Shown: positions 18,359-25,007 of the stretch, piece by piece
Layout of the letters: every line of letters begins with the position of its first letter
How positions within the stretch are numbered: the stretch's first letter is position 1
Source of the DNA: Geobacteraceae bacterium
GTDB taxonomy: Bacteria > Desulfobacterota > Desulfuromonadia > Geobacterales > Pseudopelobacteraceae
Assembly: GCA_025355965.1 (NCBI GenBank)
Contig: JANXYR010000072.1
Coordinates: 1 to 51,101 of the forward strand
Direction of reading: 5' to 3'
Length of the DNA stretch: 51,101 nucleotides
Translations under genes and position numbers: made by a program
Notes under the pieces: generated by a model
The model's input: only the letters and a program-made list of their open reading frames with translations
Databases searched by the model: none
Told to the model about the DNA's origin: nothing

Positions 18359-19129
18359 TTAAAAATCCAGCGGACTTTTCGCTTCTTTAGTGGTTCTCAC
18401 CGGAACACAATGGGTATAGATCATGGTCGTTTTCAGGCTGGAATGCCCAAGCAGCGTCTGAATGGTGCGAATATCGTAATTGGCTTGCAAAAGGTGAGTA
18501 GCGAAAGAGTGACGGAAGGTGTGAGCGGTGACCTTCTTGGGGATTTTCGCCTTGCGGACAGCATGATAAAGTGCACCCTGCAATTGGGATTCATGTAGGT
18601 GGTAACGACGTTTTTGGCCGGTTTCCTCCACAACGGTCAATGACTGCTGCGGAAACACCCACTGGTACATAAACTCTTTCGGCGCCTTCGGGTATTTTTT
18701 CTCTATCTCGCCATCCAGAAACACCCCGTCATGCCCGTCAATAAGATCCTGTTCATGCAGTCTTGCCACTTTTTCTATCTGACCTCTCAATTCCTGGGTT
18801 ACAGCTTCCCGGTCTGCTATTTGGTGCGTCGTACTGTTTGGCTCATCGGCACTCTTTGCCGGTTGCCTCTCCAGGCTCTGCATCTCAAAATACAGTGAAA
18901 TTGCATGGGCAGCCTGCTGGCACTGCGCTGGTGTCTGATTCTTGTTCCGCAGTTTTTCCAGAAACTGCTTTACCTTCTCCGGCTTATCGTCTGTGTCCAG
19001 ATATTTGGCGGAGAAATCATAAAAATACCGCAGCCATTTTTTGTAATGCTCCACATGGGCTGGAGGTATCTCGCGGCGTTCAAGAATAACGACATAATTA
19101 TTCATAACGGAATATGGAACAGGAATCAT
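18359..19129 (-). pseudogene. intI: Integron integrase with internal in-frame deletion
   Basis: The frame gives 256 residues from the ATG at 19129 (GGGAG 9 nt before it). The C-terminal half is plainly IntI: the integron-specific segment [13 protein letters not shown] and WVFPQQ, then [12 protein letters not shown] (His203, Arg206), LLGHSS (His229), MIYTH (Tyr238) and the KSPLDF end. The N-terminal 85 residues resemble the extra helical domain of long integron integrases. Between them the core-binding domain, the first catalytic arginine (box I, usually TGMRISE-like) and the lysine loop are absent; IntI proteins are normally about 320 residues or, in the long form, over 400. No frameshift is present, so a protein may be made, but it should not cleave DNA. 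Confidence 0.88.
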
Positions 19130-19297
19130 CTGTGTCAACTCCCTTCATAACAAGATGGTCAGCAGCCTAATTACCCAATGCATCCATAACGCGTAAATAT
19201 AACGACGTCAATAGAGTAAAACTAATAAATCAGTTTCTAATTTTCTGCAACCATGCTACATGAATTGCCATAAATACGCCGACATGCCGGAGTTTTA

Positions 19298-19672
19298 ATG
19301 AAAACACGGGTGATTTTAAAGCCAGGACAAAAAGGGACAAAGAGATTGGTGCAGCAATACGGCGATGCCCTGCTCTGTGTCCGTTATCGCTATGACGCAA
19401 AAACTCACAAGCAGTATAAAACCGTTGAGATAATAATCAGCGAAACTGAATGGACACCACCGCCAGCCAGATACCCAGACGGCACACTTGTTCACCTCAA
19501 AATCGGCATAAATGAAACCACCTTACAAAATCAGGCAAGAGCCGTCGGTGGGCGATGGGATAAACAGCGACAGGTTTGGCTTGTACCATATGGATGCATT
19601 GCCGGTACGAAGCTGGAAAAGTTTATAGCAGTAGAAACCTCTCAGGACACTAAGAAAGATGATAGTTTATAG
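19298..19672 (+). CDS. Conserved hypothetical protein between integrase and first cassette
   Basis: A 124-residue basic protein starting KTRVILKPGQKGTKRLVQQY, with a YGDALLCVRYRYD block and a C-terminal ARAVGGRWDKQRQVWLVPYG motif. I recognise it only as a type of small protein recurrent in mobile or recombinase-rich DNA of delta- and betaproteobacteria; no function is known to me. The ribosome site is GGAG 7 nt before the ATG. Its 3' end contains the first of six 18-bp palindromes that continue downstream. It lies outside the cassettes I can delimit, between the integrase gene and the first core site at 19815. A DNA-binding role is a guess from its charge and the palindromes. Confidence 0.7.
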   Translation: MKTRVILKPGQKGTKRLVQQYGDALLCVRYRYDAKTHKQYKTVEIIISETEWTPPPARYPDGTLVHLKIGINETTLQNQARAVGGRWDKQRQVWLVPYGCIAGTKLEKFIAVETSQDTKKDDSL

Positions 19673-19790
19673 ATATATAAACTTGTTGATTGGCAAAAAA
19701 CACAGAAGTTTATAGCAGTATAAACTTTTCGGGCTTATAGATATAGAAACTTGTTTATACATCTATAAGCTTGCTTATACAGATATAAAC
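19621..19790. repeat. Six-copy array of 18-bp palindromes
   Basis: Copies at 19621-19638, 19665-19682, 19708-19725, 19733-19750, 19753-19770 and 19773-19790 share the form G(T/C)TTATA(G/C)-N3-TATAAAC. The copy at 19708 is a perfect dyad: GTTTATA and TATAAAC around GCAG. The last three are spaced at 20-25 bp start to start and the first three at 43-44 bp, about two and four helical turns. The first copy is inside the 3' end of the hypothetical gene. Regular spacing and dyad symmetry point to a protein-binding array. Confidence 0.85.
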
Positions 19791-19794
19791 CTGG

Positions 19795-19821
19795 ATCTAA
19801 CCGGTGATTCACGAGTTATAC
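19795..19821 (+). other. First cassette junction, candidate attI core
   Basis: GTTATAC at 19815-19821 is the exact reverse complement of GTATAAC, the left core of the attC at 20337, so it marks the left edge of cassette 1 (cut after G19815). Upstream, ATCTAAC at 19795-19801 is an oppositely oriented core-like heptamer, which could form the simple site of attI. Unusually, this lies about 690 nt from the integrase gene, with a gene in between. Confidence 0.6.
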
Positions 19822-19886
19822 GACTAAAATAAACCCATAAAATCTGAGTGCTCCTTCTAGGACACTATTACCCAAGAGGAAGTAAC

Positions 19887-19967
19887 GTGAGTGATACTCT
19901 GAAGTTTATCGTCTACCTGTTTCTGGCCACCGGAATCATATTTGGAAGCTACCGTCTTTACACCTGA
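19887..19967 (+). CDS. 26-residue membrane peptide in cassette 1
   Basis: GTG at 19887 preceded by AGAGGAA (7-8 nt) opens a 26-codon frame ending TGA at 19965-19967. The product reads as SDTLKFIVYLFLA followed by TGIIFGSYRLYT: one membrane span with a lysine near the start and Arg/Tyr at the end. I do not recognise the family. The good ribosome site and the clean single-span pattern support it as a real small gene. It precedes the two-span protein at 20097 in the same cassette. Confidence 0.55.
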   Translation: MSDTLKFIVYLFLATGIIFGSYRLYT

Positions 19968-20096
19968 TACCAGCTTACACATGACGAAATGTACATGATG
20001 AACTTGTGAGCTTGTGCAGTGAGGACACTAACTCGGAAAGAAAGTACCTAAAATCCAGCAAACACAAAACACGATCATAACCAAAGGATAATAAAC

Positions 20097-20330
20097 ATGA
20101 AAAAAGACTTCAAAAGTGAATCCACTATTTCTATTATTGTTGCTACTATTCTGATTGCTATTGCCAGCATCTTTTGGGCGTTTGAACATAAGGTAACCTT
20201 TCTTGTTTTAACACTGATGGGGGTTATTGCACTTATCACCGCCATATATTTTCACTATGCCAAACCGGCTCCACCTACACCGAGAATAGATGAGGCGCCT
20301 GACCCGTTTGGGCGCGGACAAGGCGAGTAA
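20097..20330 (+). CDS. Small two-span membrane protein, cassette 1
   Basis: A 77-residue hypothetical protein with two hydrophobic helices, ISIIVATILIAIASIFWAF and FLVLTLMGVIALITAIYF, followed by a proline-rich, acidic tail (PAPPTPRIDEAPDPFGRG). An AAAGGA lies before the ATG. The stop codon is 6 nt before the attC left core at 20337, the tight fit normal for integron cassette genes. No known family recognised. Confidence 0.7.
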   Translation: MKKDFKSESTISIIVATILIAIASIFWAFEHKVTFLVLTLMGVIALITAIYFHYAKPAPPTPRIDEAPDPFGRGQGE

Positions 20331-20336
20331 GACGAG

Positions 20337-20403
20337 GTATAACCACGGCCTCGGACCTGCCCGAGAAACAAAGTCGGCAGGTCAAGGCCGGACCACGTTG
20401 AAC
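20337..20403 (+). repeat. attC site of cassette 1 (67 bp)
   Basis: Left core GTATAAC (20337-20343), right core GTTGAAC (20397-20403). Inside, GGCCT pairs with AGGCC and ACCTGCC with GGCAGGT around a 14-nt loop. Confidence 0.8.
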
Positions 20404-20434
20404 AAATCAAATAATAAACAATGACGAGGACAAC

Positions 20435-20653
20435 ATGTCAAATCCAAAGAGAAATTCAAATCTCGAAAGTTGGATGGGGATAGCAATTGTCTTTTTATTT
20501 GGTGTCGTTTTCATAACAAGGAGTGGCGGATACAGCCTGAAACAGAGGGCGTATATTAATTTTATTGACTCTCCATATAAAGAGATCGTTGGGACACTGG
20601 CAATAGTATTCAGCATATGCTGGGCAATTTACACCATTAGGAACACTAAATAA
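20435..20653 (+). CDS. Small two-span membrane protein, cassette 2
   Basis: A 72-residue hypothetical protein: basic, Asn-rich start (MSNPKRNSNLE), a first span WMGIAIVFLFGVVFI, a short loop, and a second span IVGTLAIVFSICWAIYTI. The ATG at 20435 follows the core site by 31 nt, with a GAGGA motif before it. It is the first gene of the second cassette and is followed on the other strand by a toxin-antitoxin pair. It belongs to no family I recognise. Confidence 0.65.
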   Translation: MSNPKRNSNLESWMGIAIVFLFGVVFITRSGGYSLKQRAYINFIDSPYKEIVGTLAIVFSICWAIYTIRNTK

Positions 20654-20753
20654 GTTCTTTCCGGGGAATAAAACTGGTGGAGCAGTTAGGAAGAGTGGAA
20701 AAAGACGATTAAATCAGAAAGAGAAGCACTGATAATTCCAAACAGTCAAATAA

Positions 20754-21035
20754 TCACAAACCAATTTCGCTATGCGAACCGAGACGAACCAAGTCGAGAT
20801 GCTCGTCATCCGGTTTTCGGTAAATCAAGATCAAATCAGGCTTGATATGGCAATCTCTGTGATCAGCCCAATCACCTGAAAGCGGATGGTCGAAGTTACG
20901 TCGTGGCAATATTTCGTCGGCGGCAAGCAGACGCACAACATCCATCAGAGCGGCATCAACTGTTTTTCCATGCCGTCCAGATTTTTCCCGTTTGTAGTCG
21001 CGCTTGAAGCGACCGACATATCTAATCTCCCGCAT
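20754..21035 (-). CDS. yafQ: YafQ-family mRNA interferase toxin
   Basis: A 93-residue RelE-superfamily toxin of the YafQ branch. It has DCHIKPDLILIYRK and the terminal LVRLGSHSEIGL, which carry the His and Asp residues used by E. coli YafQ for ribosome-dependent mRNA cleavage. It overlaps the antitoxin gene by 14 nt and is translated after it. The pair is on the strand opposite to the cassette direction and has its own promoter, as is usual for such pairs in integron arrays, where their loss would poison the cell. Confidence 0.9.
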   Translation of the reverse strand: MREIRYVGRFKRDYKREKSGRHGKTVDAALMDVVRLLAADEILPRRNFDHPLSGDWADHRDCHIKPDLILIYRKPDDEHLDLVRLGSHSEIGL

Positions 21036-21291
21036 TTAGCATCTCAAGGAGGTTATCTGCGGAGCCAACGGCAACAAGCTCACCACGTCGCGCGGCCTTC
21101 ATCGCCTCGATAGTTTCTTCATTTGGGACAAGCGGCGCAAACGGTAGCTGTTTTTCTTTTGCAATGCGCATCATCAGCATGCGGAAAGCATCAGAGGCGG
21201 TAAGACCGATAGAAGCGAGTACTGCCTCGGCCTCAATTTTAATATTTCCGTCAATCCTTGCACGGACAACAGAGTTGTGAGTTGCTAACAT
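21022..21291 (-). CDS. dinJ: DinJ/RelB-family antitoxin
   Basis: An 89-residue protein with an N-terminal ribbon-helix-helix (VVRARIDGNIKIEAEAVLAS, then IGLTASDAFRMLMMRIA) and a C-terminal toxin-binding tail (LPFAPLVPNEETIEAMKAAR). It should neutralise the YafQ toxin and repress the pair's promoter. The ribosome site is AAAGGAG before the ATG at 21291. The palindrome GCTACA-T-TGTAGC just upstream overlaps the -10 box and is the likely operator. Confidence 0.9.
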   Translation of the reverse strand: MLATHNSVVRARIDGNIKIEAEAVLASIGLTASDAFRMLMMRIAKEKQLPFAPLVPNEETIEAMKAARRGELVAVGSADNLLEMLNAGD

Positions 21292-21308
21292 AATTATTTC
21301 TCCTTTGA

Positions 21309-21342
21309 GCTACATTGTAGCCCAAAGACATTATTGGGACAA
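21309..21342 (-). promoter_or_regulatory. Promoter and operator of dinJ-yafQ
   Basis: On the minus strand TTGTCC (21342-21337), 17 nt, TACAAT (21319-21314). A 13-bp palindrome with 6-bp arms (21309-21321) covers the -10, suited to autorepression. Confidence 0.6.
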
Positions 21343-21376
21343 GAATATTTCCAGTACGAAAGCAAAAGAGACGAAT

Positions 21377-21449
21377 GTCCAACAATCGGCGGCACTCAGT
21401 CGGCGCGGATAAGGCCCCGCGCCGCTGGTGCGCCTCATAGCCGTTGGCA
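21377..21449 (+). repeat. attC site of cassette 2 (73 bp)
   Basis: Left core GTCCAAC (21377-21383), right core GTTGGCA (21443-21449). CGGCGCGG pairs with CCGCGCCG in the middle. Nearly identical to the attC at 22690-22762. Confidence 0.88.
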
Positions 21450-21461
21450 AGGAAACGAATT

Positions 21462-22025
21462 ATGAATTTGCCGAGTGATAAATTTACATGGAAATCAAAA
21501 TGGAAATTATGCAGGTCGGCATTAATCGCGACTTTGCTCACATCTTTGGCTTTTACCATTCCTCTGTCATTGCTGCGTTCTTACAACAGCCAAGGCTTTA
21601 TATATGTTGCCAAAGGTGGTGCAAAAGGAACATTCACGGCAACAGGGAGTGGTGCATTAATAGAGATATACGGACTTTTTGCCGTGTTTACCTTCATGTG
21701 GTTGACCGCAGTTTATTACTTGTTCCAATGCGGCAAAAAGATATGGAAAGGCGAATACGACTCAGCATTTCCATTTCGTATTGGAGATCAAAAGATCACC
21801 GTGAGCTACAAAAATACAAAATTAGGGATAGTGGACTCACTGTCTTTACAATTTCAAGATGGCCAACAAGTTACCTTCTATTGTTCAACTGAACGAGTTG
21901 CATCGAGTCTCCTTAACGACTTTCATGTTGGGGAAAATGCATCATTGGTCATCAAGAGTGAAGATGGGAGAGACTGCGAGCTGATTGCTAATAAATCGTA
22001 TGCTCACGGGATGATAAAAGGGTAG
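21462..22025 (+). CDS. Hypothetical two-span membrane protein, cassette 3
   Basis: A 187-residue protein. The ATG at 21462 is chosen because AAGGA precedes it; an in-frame TTG at 21444 falls inside the attC core. Two membrane helices lie at about residues 21-39 and 68-90, separated by a loop with GGAKGTFTATGSGALIEIYG, and a C-terminal soluble domain of about 95 residues is rich in beta-type sequence. The stop is 3 nt before the next attC core. No known domain recognised. Confidence 0.72.
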   Translation: MNLPSDKFTWKSKWKLCRSALIATLLTSLAFTIPLSLLRSYNSQGFIYVAKGGAKGTFTATGSGALIEIYGLFAVFTFMWLTAVYYLFQCGKKIWKGEYDSAFPFRIGDQKITVSYKNTKLGIVDSLSLQFQDGQQVTFYCSTERVASSLLNDFHVGENASLVIKSEDGRDCELIANKSYAHGMIKG

Positions 22026-22027
22026 GC

Positions 22028-22100
22028 TGCCAACAAGACAGTTGGACACCGCCCGCCTTGAAAAGACTGGGCTGGCGGGTCAACTGCCGAGCCGTTGTAC
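22028..22100 (+). repeat. attC site of cassette 3 (73 bp)
   Basis: Left core TGCCAAC (22028-22034) is the exact reverse complement of GTTGGCA at 21443, the opposite end of this cassette. Right core GTTGTAC (22094-22100). CCCGCC pairs with GGCGGG and CAGTTG with CAACTG. Confidence 0.82.
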
Positions 22101-22120
22101 GACACAATCGGAGAGAAAAA

Positions 22121-22477
22121 TTGAACTGGAAATGCCCAGCGTGTGGAAGTGAAGAAAACACGGACAATGAATTGCGTTGTGTGTGCGGTCATGAGGTCAA
22201 AGAAAATATTAAGTACGCTATTCCAGAAAACACCGATAGTGCGCAACTTGGCACCAGCAAGCCACCCTCACAATGTCCAGAATGCGGAAGACATGAGTTT
22301 GCGGAACTGAAGCCAGAAAAAAGTGAAGTGGTATTTTGGATGTTCATTTTCACCTTCATCCTGGATCTTTTTTCACCTGGAGGAAGGCGGCTTCAGTCAG
22401 TAGAGGCATACAACAAAGGACGACCTGGGTGGATATGCAATCATTGCGGATGGGAAACAAGAATAAAACCAAAGTAG
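22121..22477 (+). CDS. Double zinc-ribbon protein, cassette 4
   Basis: A 118-residue protein starting at TTG 22121 behind GGAGAG; an in-frame ATG at 22058 lies within the attC and is unlikely. It has two zinc-ribbon modules: CPACG with CVCG near the start, and CPECG with CNHCG, the second pair split by a hydrophobic segment (VVFWMFIFTFILDLF) that may be a membrane span. Eight cysteines in four knuckles would bind two zinc ions. Role unknown; proteins of this shape are often predicted to be membrane-associated adaptors. Confidence 0.72.
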   Translation: MNWKCPACGSEENTDNELRCVCGHEVKENIKYAIPENTDSAQLGTSKPPSQCPECGRHEFAELKPEKSEVVFWMFIFTFILDLFSPGGRRLQSVEAYNKGRPGWICNHCGWETRIKPK

Positions 22478-22689
22478 CTTAAAGCAGAAGAACCGAAATA
22501 GCTGATAAAAGCAAAAAAGACGAATTTAAAAAACCAAGAAAAAGCTGCTGCACCTCTTAAACACCGGCTTGCGGGGACATTTGTCGGAATGAGGCGCCAC
22601 CACCGGAATTTGAAAAAACAGAAACGTCTGAAAGTGTCTGAGGCGTAAAACCGGAGAATATGCCGCCGGAGGAACGTGGCGGGATGAGC

Positions 22690-22762
22690 GTCCAACAATC
22701 GGCGGCACTCAGTCGGCGCGGATTAAACCCCGCGCCGCTGGTGCGCCTCATAACCGTTGGAC
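22690..22762 (+). repeat. attC site of cassette 4 (73 bp)
   Basis: Left core GTCCAAC (22690-22696), right core GTTGGAC (22756-22762). It differs from the attC at 21377 at only a few bases. The 212 nt between the zinc-ribbon stop and this site show nothing I can call. Confidence 0.88.
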
Positions 22763-22769
22763 AGGAACT

Positions 22770-23012
22770 ATGGACGAGAATAGAAACAGAAAACCAGAGA
22801 AAGCTTATGCTGCGGCGGGAATATTATTTTTTGTCGTTGGAATCATAATGATATTTCAAGGTTATGATGCTTATCAATCTGGCGCAATAATCCCTGCAAC
22901 CGGGAAGCATGGTCCGATGACAGGAACAGAGTATATGATCGGAGGAGGAATGTTTTCCATTTTTGGCTTGGGCTTCCTGTTGAACGAGTTACTTAAAGGA
23001 AAGCGAAAGTAA
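22770..23012 (+). CDS. Small two-span membrane protein, cassette 5
   Basis: An 80-residue hypothetical protein. The ATG is 7 nt after the attC core, and the ribosome site AGGA begins right beside the core, so translation signals sit at the very edge of the cassette. The spans are AAAGILFFVVGIIMIFQG and MIGGGMFSIFGLGFLLNEL, joined by a loop with TGKHGPMTGTEY. The N terminus is charged and the C terminus lysine-rich. No family recognised. Confidence 0.68.
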   Translation: MDENRNRKPEKAYAAAGILFFVVGIIMIFQGYDAYQSGAIIPATGKHGPMTGTEYMIGGGMFSIFGLGFLLNELLKGKRK

Positions 23013-23056
23013 CCAAGGATAACCGGTTGATTAAAACGCCAGTCAAAAAAGAGAAA

Positions 23057-23353
23057 CTAATGGGCGGTTTCTGCGTGAAGCTTGAGTCCCAAAGCTGAAA
23101 CAATTTTAAGAATTGTATCAAAACCTGGAACTCTCTCGCCTGAAAGCGCCTTGTAGAGGCTTTCACGAGAAAGACCAGCGTCACGAGCCACCTGAGACAT
23201 CCCCTTGGCACGCGCGATGTCACCAAGCGCCTTGGCAATAAAAGCGGCATCGCCATTGGCCTCTTCAAGGGAAGCTTCAAGATAGGCCGCCATTTCTTCC
23301 GGAGTGCGGAGGTGCTCGGCAACATCATAGCGACTGGTAGCTGTTCTGGACAT
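23057..23353 (-). CDS. HI1420-type antitoxin (HTH)
   Basis: A 98-residue antidote protein of the HI1420/HigA kind. It starts SRYDVAEHLRTPEEMAAYLE, with a helix-turn-helix at about residues 55-80 (MSQVARDAGLSRESLYKALS). It should bind the toxin and repress the shared promoter. It is the second gene of the pair, 9 nt after the toxin stop, with AGGAG as ribosome site. Toxin-first order is typical of this family. It lies on the opposite strand to the cassette direction. Confidence 0.88.
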   Translation of the reverse strand: MSRTATSRYDVAEHLRTPEEMAAYLEASLEEANGDAAFIAKALGDIARAKGMSQVARDAGLSRESLYKALSGERVPGFDTILKIVSALGLKLHAETAH

Positions 23354-23362
23354 TTCTAACTC

Positions 23363-23653
23363 CTATAAGTTCTGTGCGAGGCGAATTGCAGCCTTAATAT
23401 CCCGAGGCTGGCTGCTCTTGTCGCCGCCAGCCAGCAGGATGATCAACTCGCTACCGCGTTGGACGAAGTAAACACGATAGCCGGGACCGTAGTTGACTCG
23501 CATTTCCGAAACACCTTCACCAATAGGCTTGACGTCACCTGCGTTTCCCGAGGCAAGACGCTCAATCCTGACAAGGACACGAGCCTTGGCTTGGATATCA
23601 CGTAGGTTGTCGAGCCAGTTGGCAAAATGTTCGGTTTTGCGGATTTCAATCAT
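23363..23653 (-). CDS. HI1419-type toxin (RelE/ParE superfamily)
   Basis: A 96-residue addiction-module killer protein from the ATG at 23653 (an in-frame TTG lies 6 nt upstream). It starts MIEIRKTEHFANWLDNLRD, with the family core VSEMRVNYGPGYRVYFVQRG and LIILLAGGDKSSQPRDI. Related proteins are RelE-fold mRNA interferases or gyrase inhibitors; which one applies here is not visible. A near-consensus promoter lies so close that its transcript would begin at or next to the start codon. Confidence 0.88.
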   Translation of the reverse strand: MIEIRKTEHFANWLDNLRDIQAKARVLVRIERLASGNAGDVKPIGEGVSEMRVNYGPGYRVYFVQRGSELIILLAGGDKSSQPRDIKAAIRLAQNL

Positions 23654-23659
23654 AAACAA

Positions 23660-23688
23660 ACTGTATCCTGGTGGCTACATTATGTCAA
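23660..23688 (-). promoter_or_regulatory. Promoter of the HI1419/HI1420-type pair
   Basis: On the minus strand TTGACA (23688-23683), 17 nt, TACAGT (23665-23660). The expected start is about 23653, which coincides with the toxin ATG. Confidence 0.6.
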
Positions 23689-23710
23689 ATAGAAAGTCGA
23701 GAAGGACACA

Positions 23711-23764
23711 GCCCAACCATCGGCAAGACCCGCCGAAGGCGGGTCAGCCTCAGCCCCGTTGGTC
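23711..23764 (+). repeat. attC site of cassette 5 (54 bp)
   Basis: Left core GCCCAAC (23711-23717), right core GTTGGTC (23758-23764). ACCCGCC pairs with GGCGGGT over a GAA loop. Shortest site of the array. Confidence 0.85.
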
Positions 23765-23813
23765 CTGCAATAGGCGTGATAGATAATTAACTCAAGCGGA
23801 GACGTTTATTCTA

Positions 23814-25007
23814 ATGACTTACCCGTTACGATATTGCTTTCAACTTATTATTATACTTATCCATCTCTTTTGCTTGGTAGCAAGCCAGCCTATTTTTGCA
23901 GCAACTCCTTACAAACAGGAGTTAGTATCTGTTTATCATAACCAGATAACTAATAATAAATATGAGTTTTTTGCCGATAATAATCTCCCTGTTCCAGTTT
24001 TTGTCCAGTTAAACTTTGATACCCTACAAAATTTTAAAGCAGACAAGCATCTGCCTGTTGAAATTGTACTGCCAGCGAAGACCAAACGGTTCGAATTGGT
24101 AAAATTAACAGCGGGCAACGGTAAAAAAAGTAAGTTCACGAGTAGTTATAATTATTCTTTTGGAGATCCAATCAATACAAAGCCTGATGCCGGCCACCTC
24201 TACCTGTTCCCATTTGAACATGGAAGCAAGTTCAAGGTTGGTCAAGGTTTCAATGGTAGAACCACACATTCTGGCCGGAGTCAGTATGCCATTGATTTTA
24301 CCATGCCAGAAGGGACCCCCGTTTGCGCTGCACGAGACGGTATTGTTGCAGAAATAAAGCAGGATTCCGCCTTGAACGGTGAGAAACCTGAATATAACAA
24401 TTATCTACTTATCTACCACAGCGATGGGACCATCGGCGACTATAGTCATCTAAAACAGAGCGGTGTTAAGGTTCGTGTTGGCGATTATGTAAAAGCTGGA
24501 GATCTGCTCGCTTTATCTGGCAATACAGGCTTTTCCAGTGGGCCTCACCTTCATTTTGATGTAAGTGTCCCTCTAAAGAATGGGACCAGACAAACCATTC
24601 CCATCCAATTTCTTAATCATGACCATTTTCCAACAGTTCCTGTTGAAGGCTTGTACTACTATGCTTCTCATTACAACAAGGATAAGTTTAAAATTTCATT
24701 TGGACGGACTTTGCGTAATGAAGACTACCGGTTATGGTTAGTAAATGTCACGCCATTTTCAGACAAGGCAGAAATGCGCATTGAACCTATTGATGATACT
24801 AAAGTTGTTTTTATAAGAAATTATTCGACCAATGCCATGGATGCTGAAGTAAGGTTTGATCTTAACAATATGTCGTCAAGCAATGGAAACCTTATCAAAA
24901 TAAGAGTGCAGGCTCAATCGGAACATTTTGTGACCTTGCTGAATCCAAATGAAGTTACGAAACAGGCTAATTTCAAGTCATCATTTACTTACACTTACAA
25001 ACATTAG
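23814..25007 (+). CDS. Secreted M23-family peptidase homologue, cassette 6
   Basis: A 397-residue protein, the largest cassette gene. A hydrophobic signal segment (about residues 8-30, ending IFAA) leads into a beta-rich domain of about 115 residues and then a LytM/M23 domain. Metal-site features are HSGRSQYAIDF (His and Asp ligands) near residue 160 and GPHLHFDV near 245, with YSHL between. M23 enzymes cut peptidoglycan cross-bridges; an inactive LytM activator role is possible but the HxH is intact. A further beta-rich C-terminal domain of about 120 residues has no recognised family. The GGAG before the ATG is rather distant. Confidence 0.85.
   Translation: MTYPLRYCFQLIIILIHLFCLVASQPIFAATPYKQELVSVYHNQITNNKYEFFADNNLPVPVFVQLNFDTLQNFKADKHLPVEIVLPAKTKRFELVKLTAGNGKKSKFTSSYNYSFGDPINTKPDAGHLYLFPFEHGSKFKVGQGFNGRTTHSGRSQYAIDFTMPEGTPVCAARDGIVAEIKQDSALNGEKPEYNNYLLIYHSDGTIGDYSHLKQSGVKVRVGDYVKAGDLLALSGNTGFSSGPHLHFDVSVPLKNGTRQTIPIQFLNHDHFPTVPVEGLYYYASHYNKDKFKISFGRTLRNEDYRLWLVNVTPFSDKAEMRIEPIDDTKVVFIRNYSTNAMDAEVRFDLNNMSSSNGNLIKIRVQAQSEHFVTLLNPNEVTKQANFKSSFTYTYKH

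Noticed and set aside
18283-19297. tRNA-associated integration site for the array
   Set aside because: No tRNA-like sequence or attachment duplication was seen at either side of the integron.
19621-19790. CRISPR array
   Set aside because: Repeats are 18-bp palindromes with 2-26 bp gaps; no spacers of constant 30-40 bp and no cas genes.
3270-21035. Four gene overlaps of exactly 14 nt (3270, 9796, 10562, 21022)
   Set aside because: Striking but 14 nt is one of the frequent in-phase coupling lengths; unrelated operons make a shared mechanism unlikely.
21444-21461. TTG start at 21444 for the cassette 3 gene
   Set aside because: It lies inside the attC right core; the ATG at 21462 has AAGGA at a proper distance.
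22058-22120. Upstream ATG for the zinc-ribbon protein
   Set aside because: This part is within the attC stem; the TTG at 22121 behind GGAGAG starts right before the first zinc knuckle.
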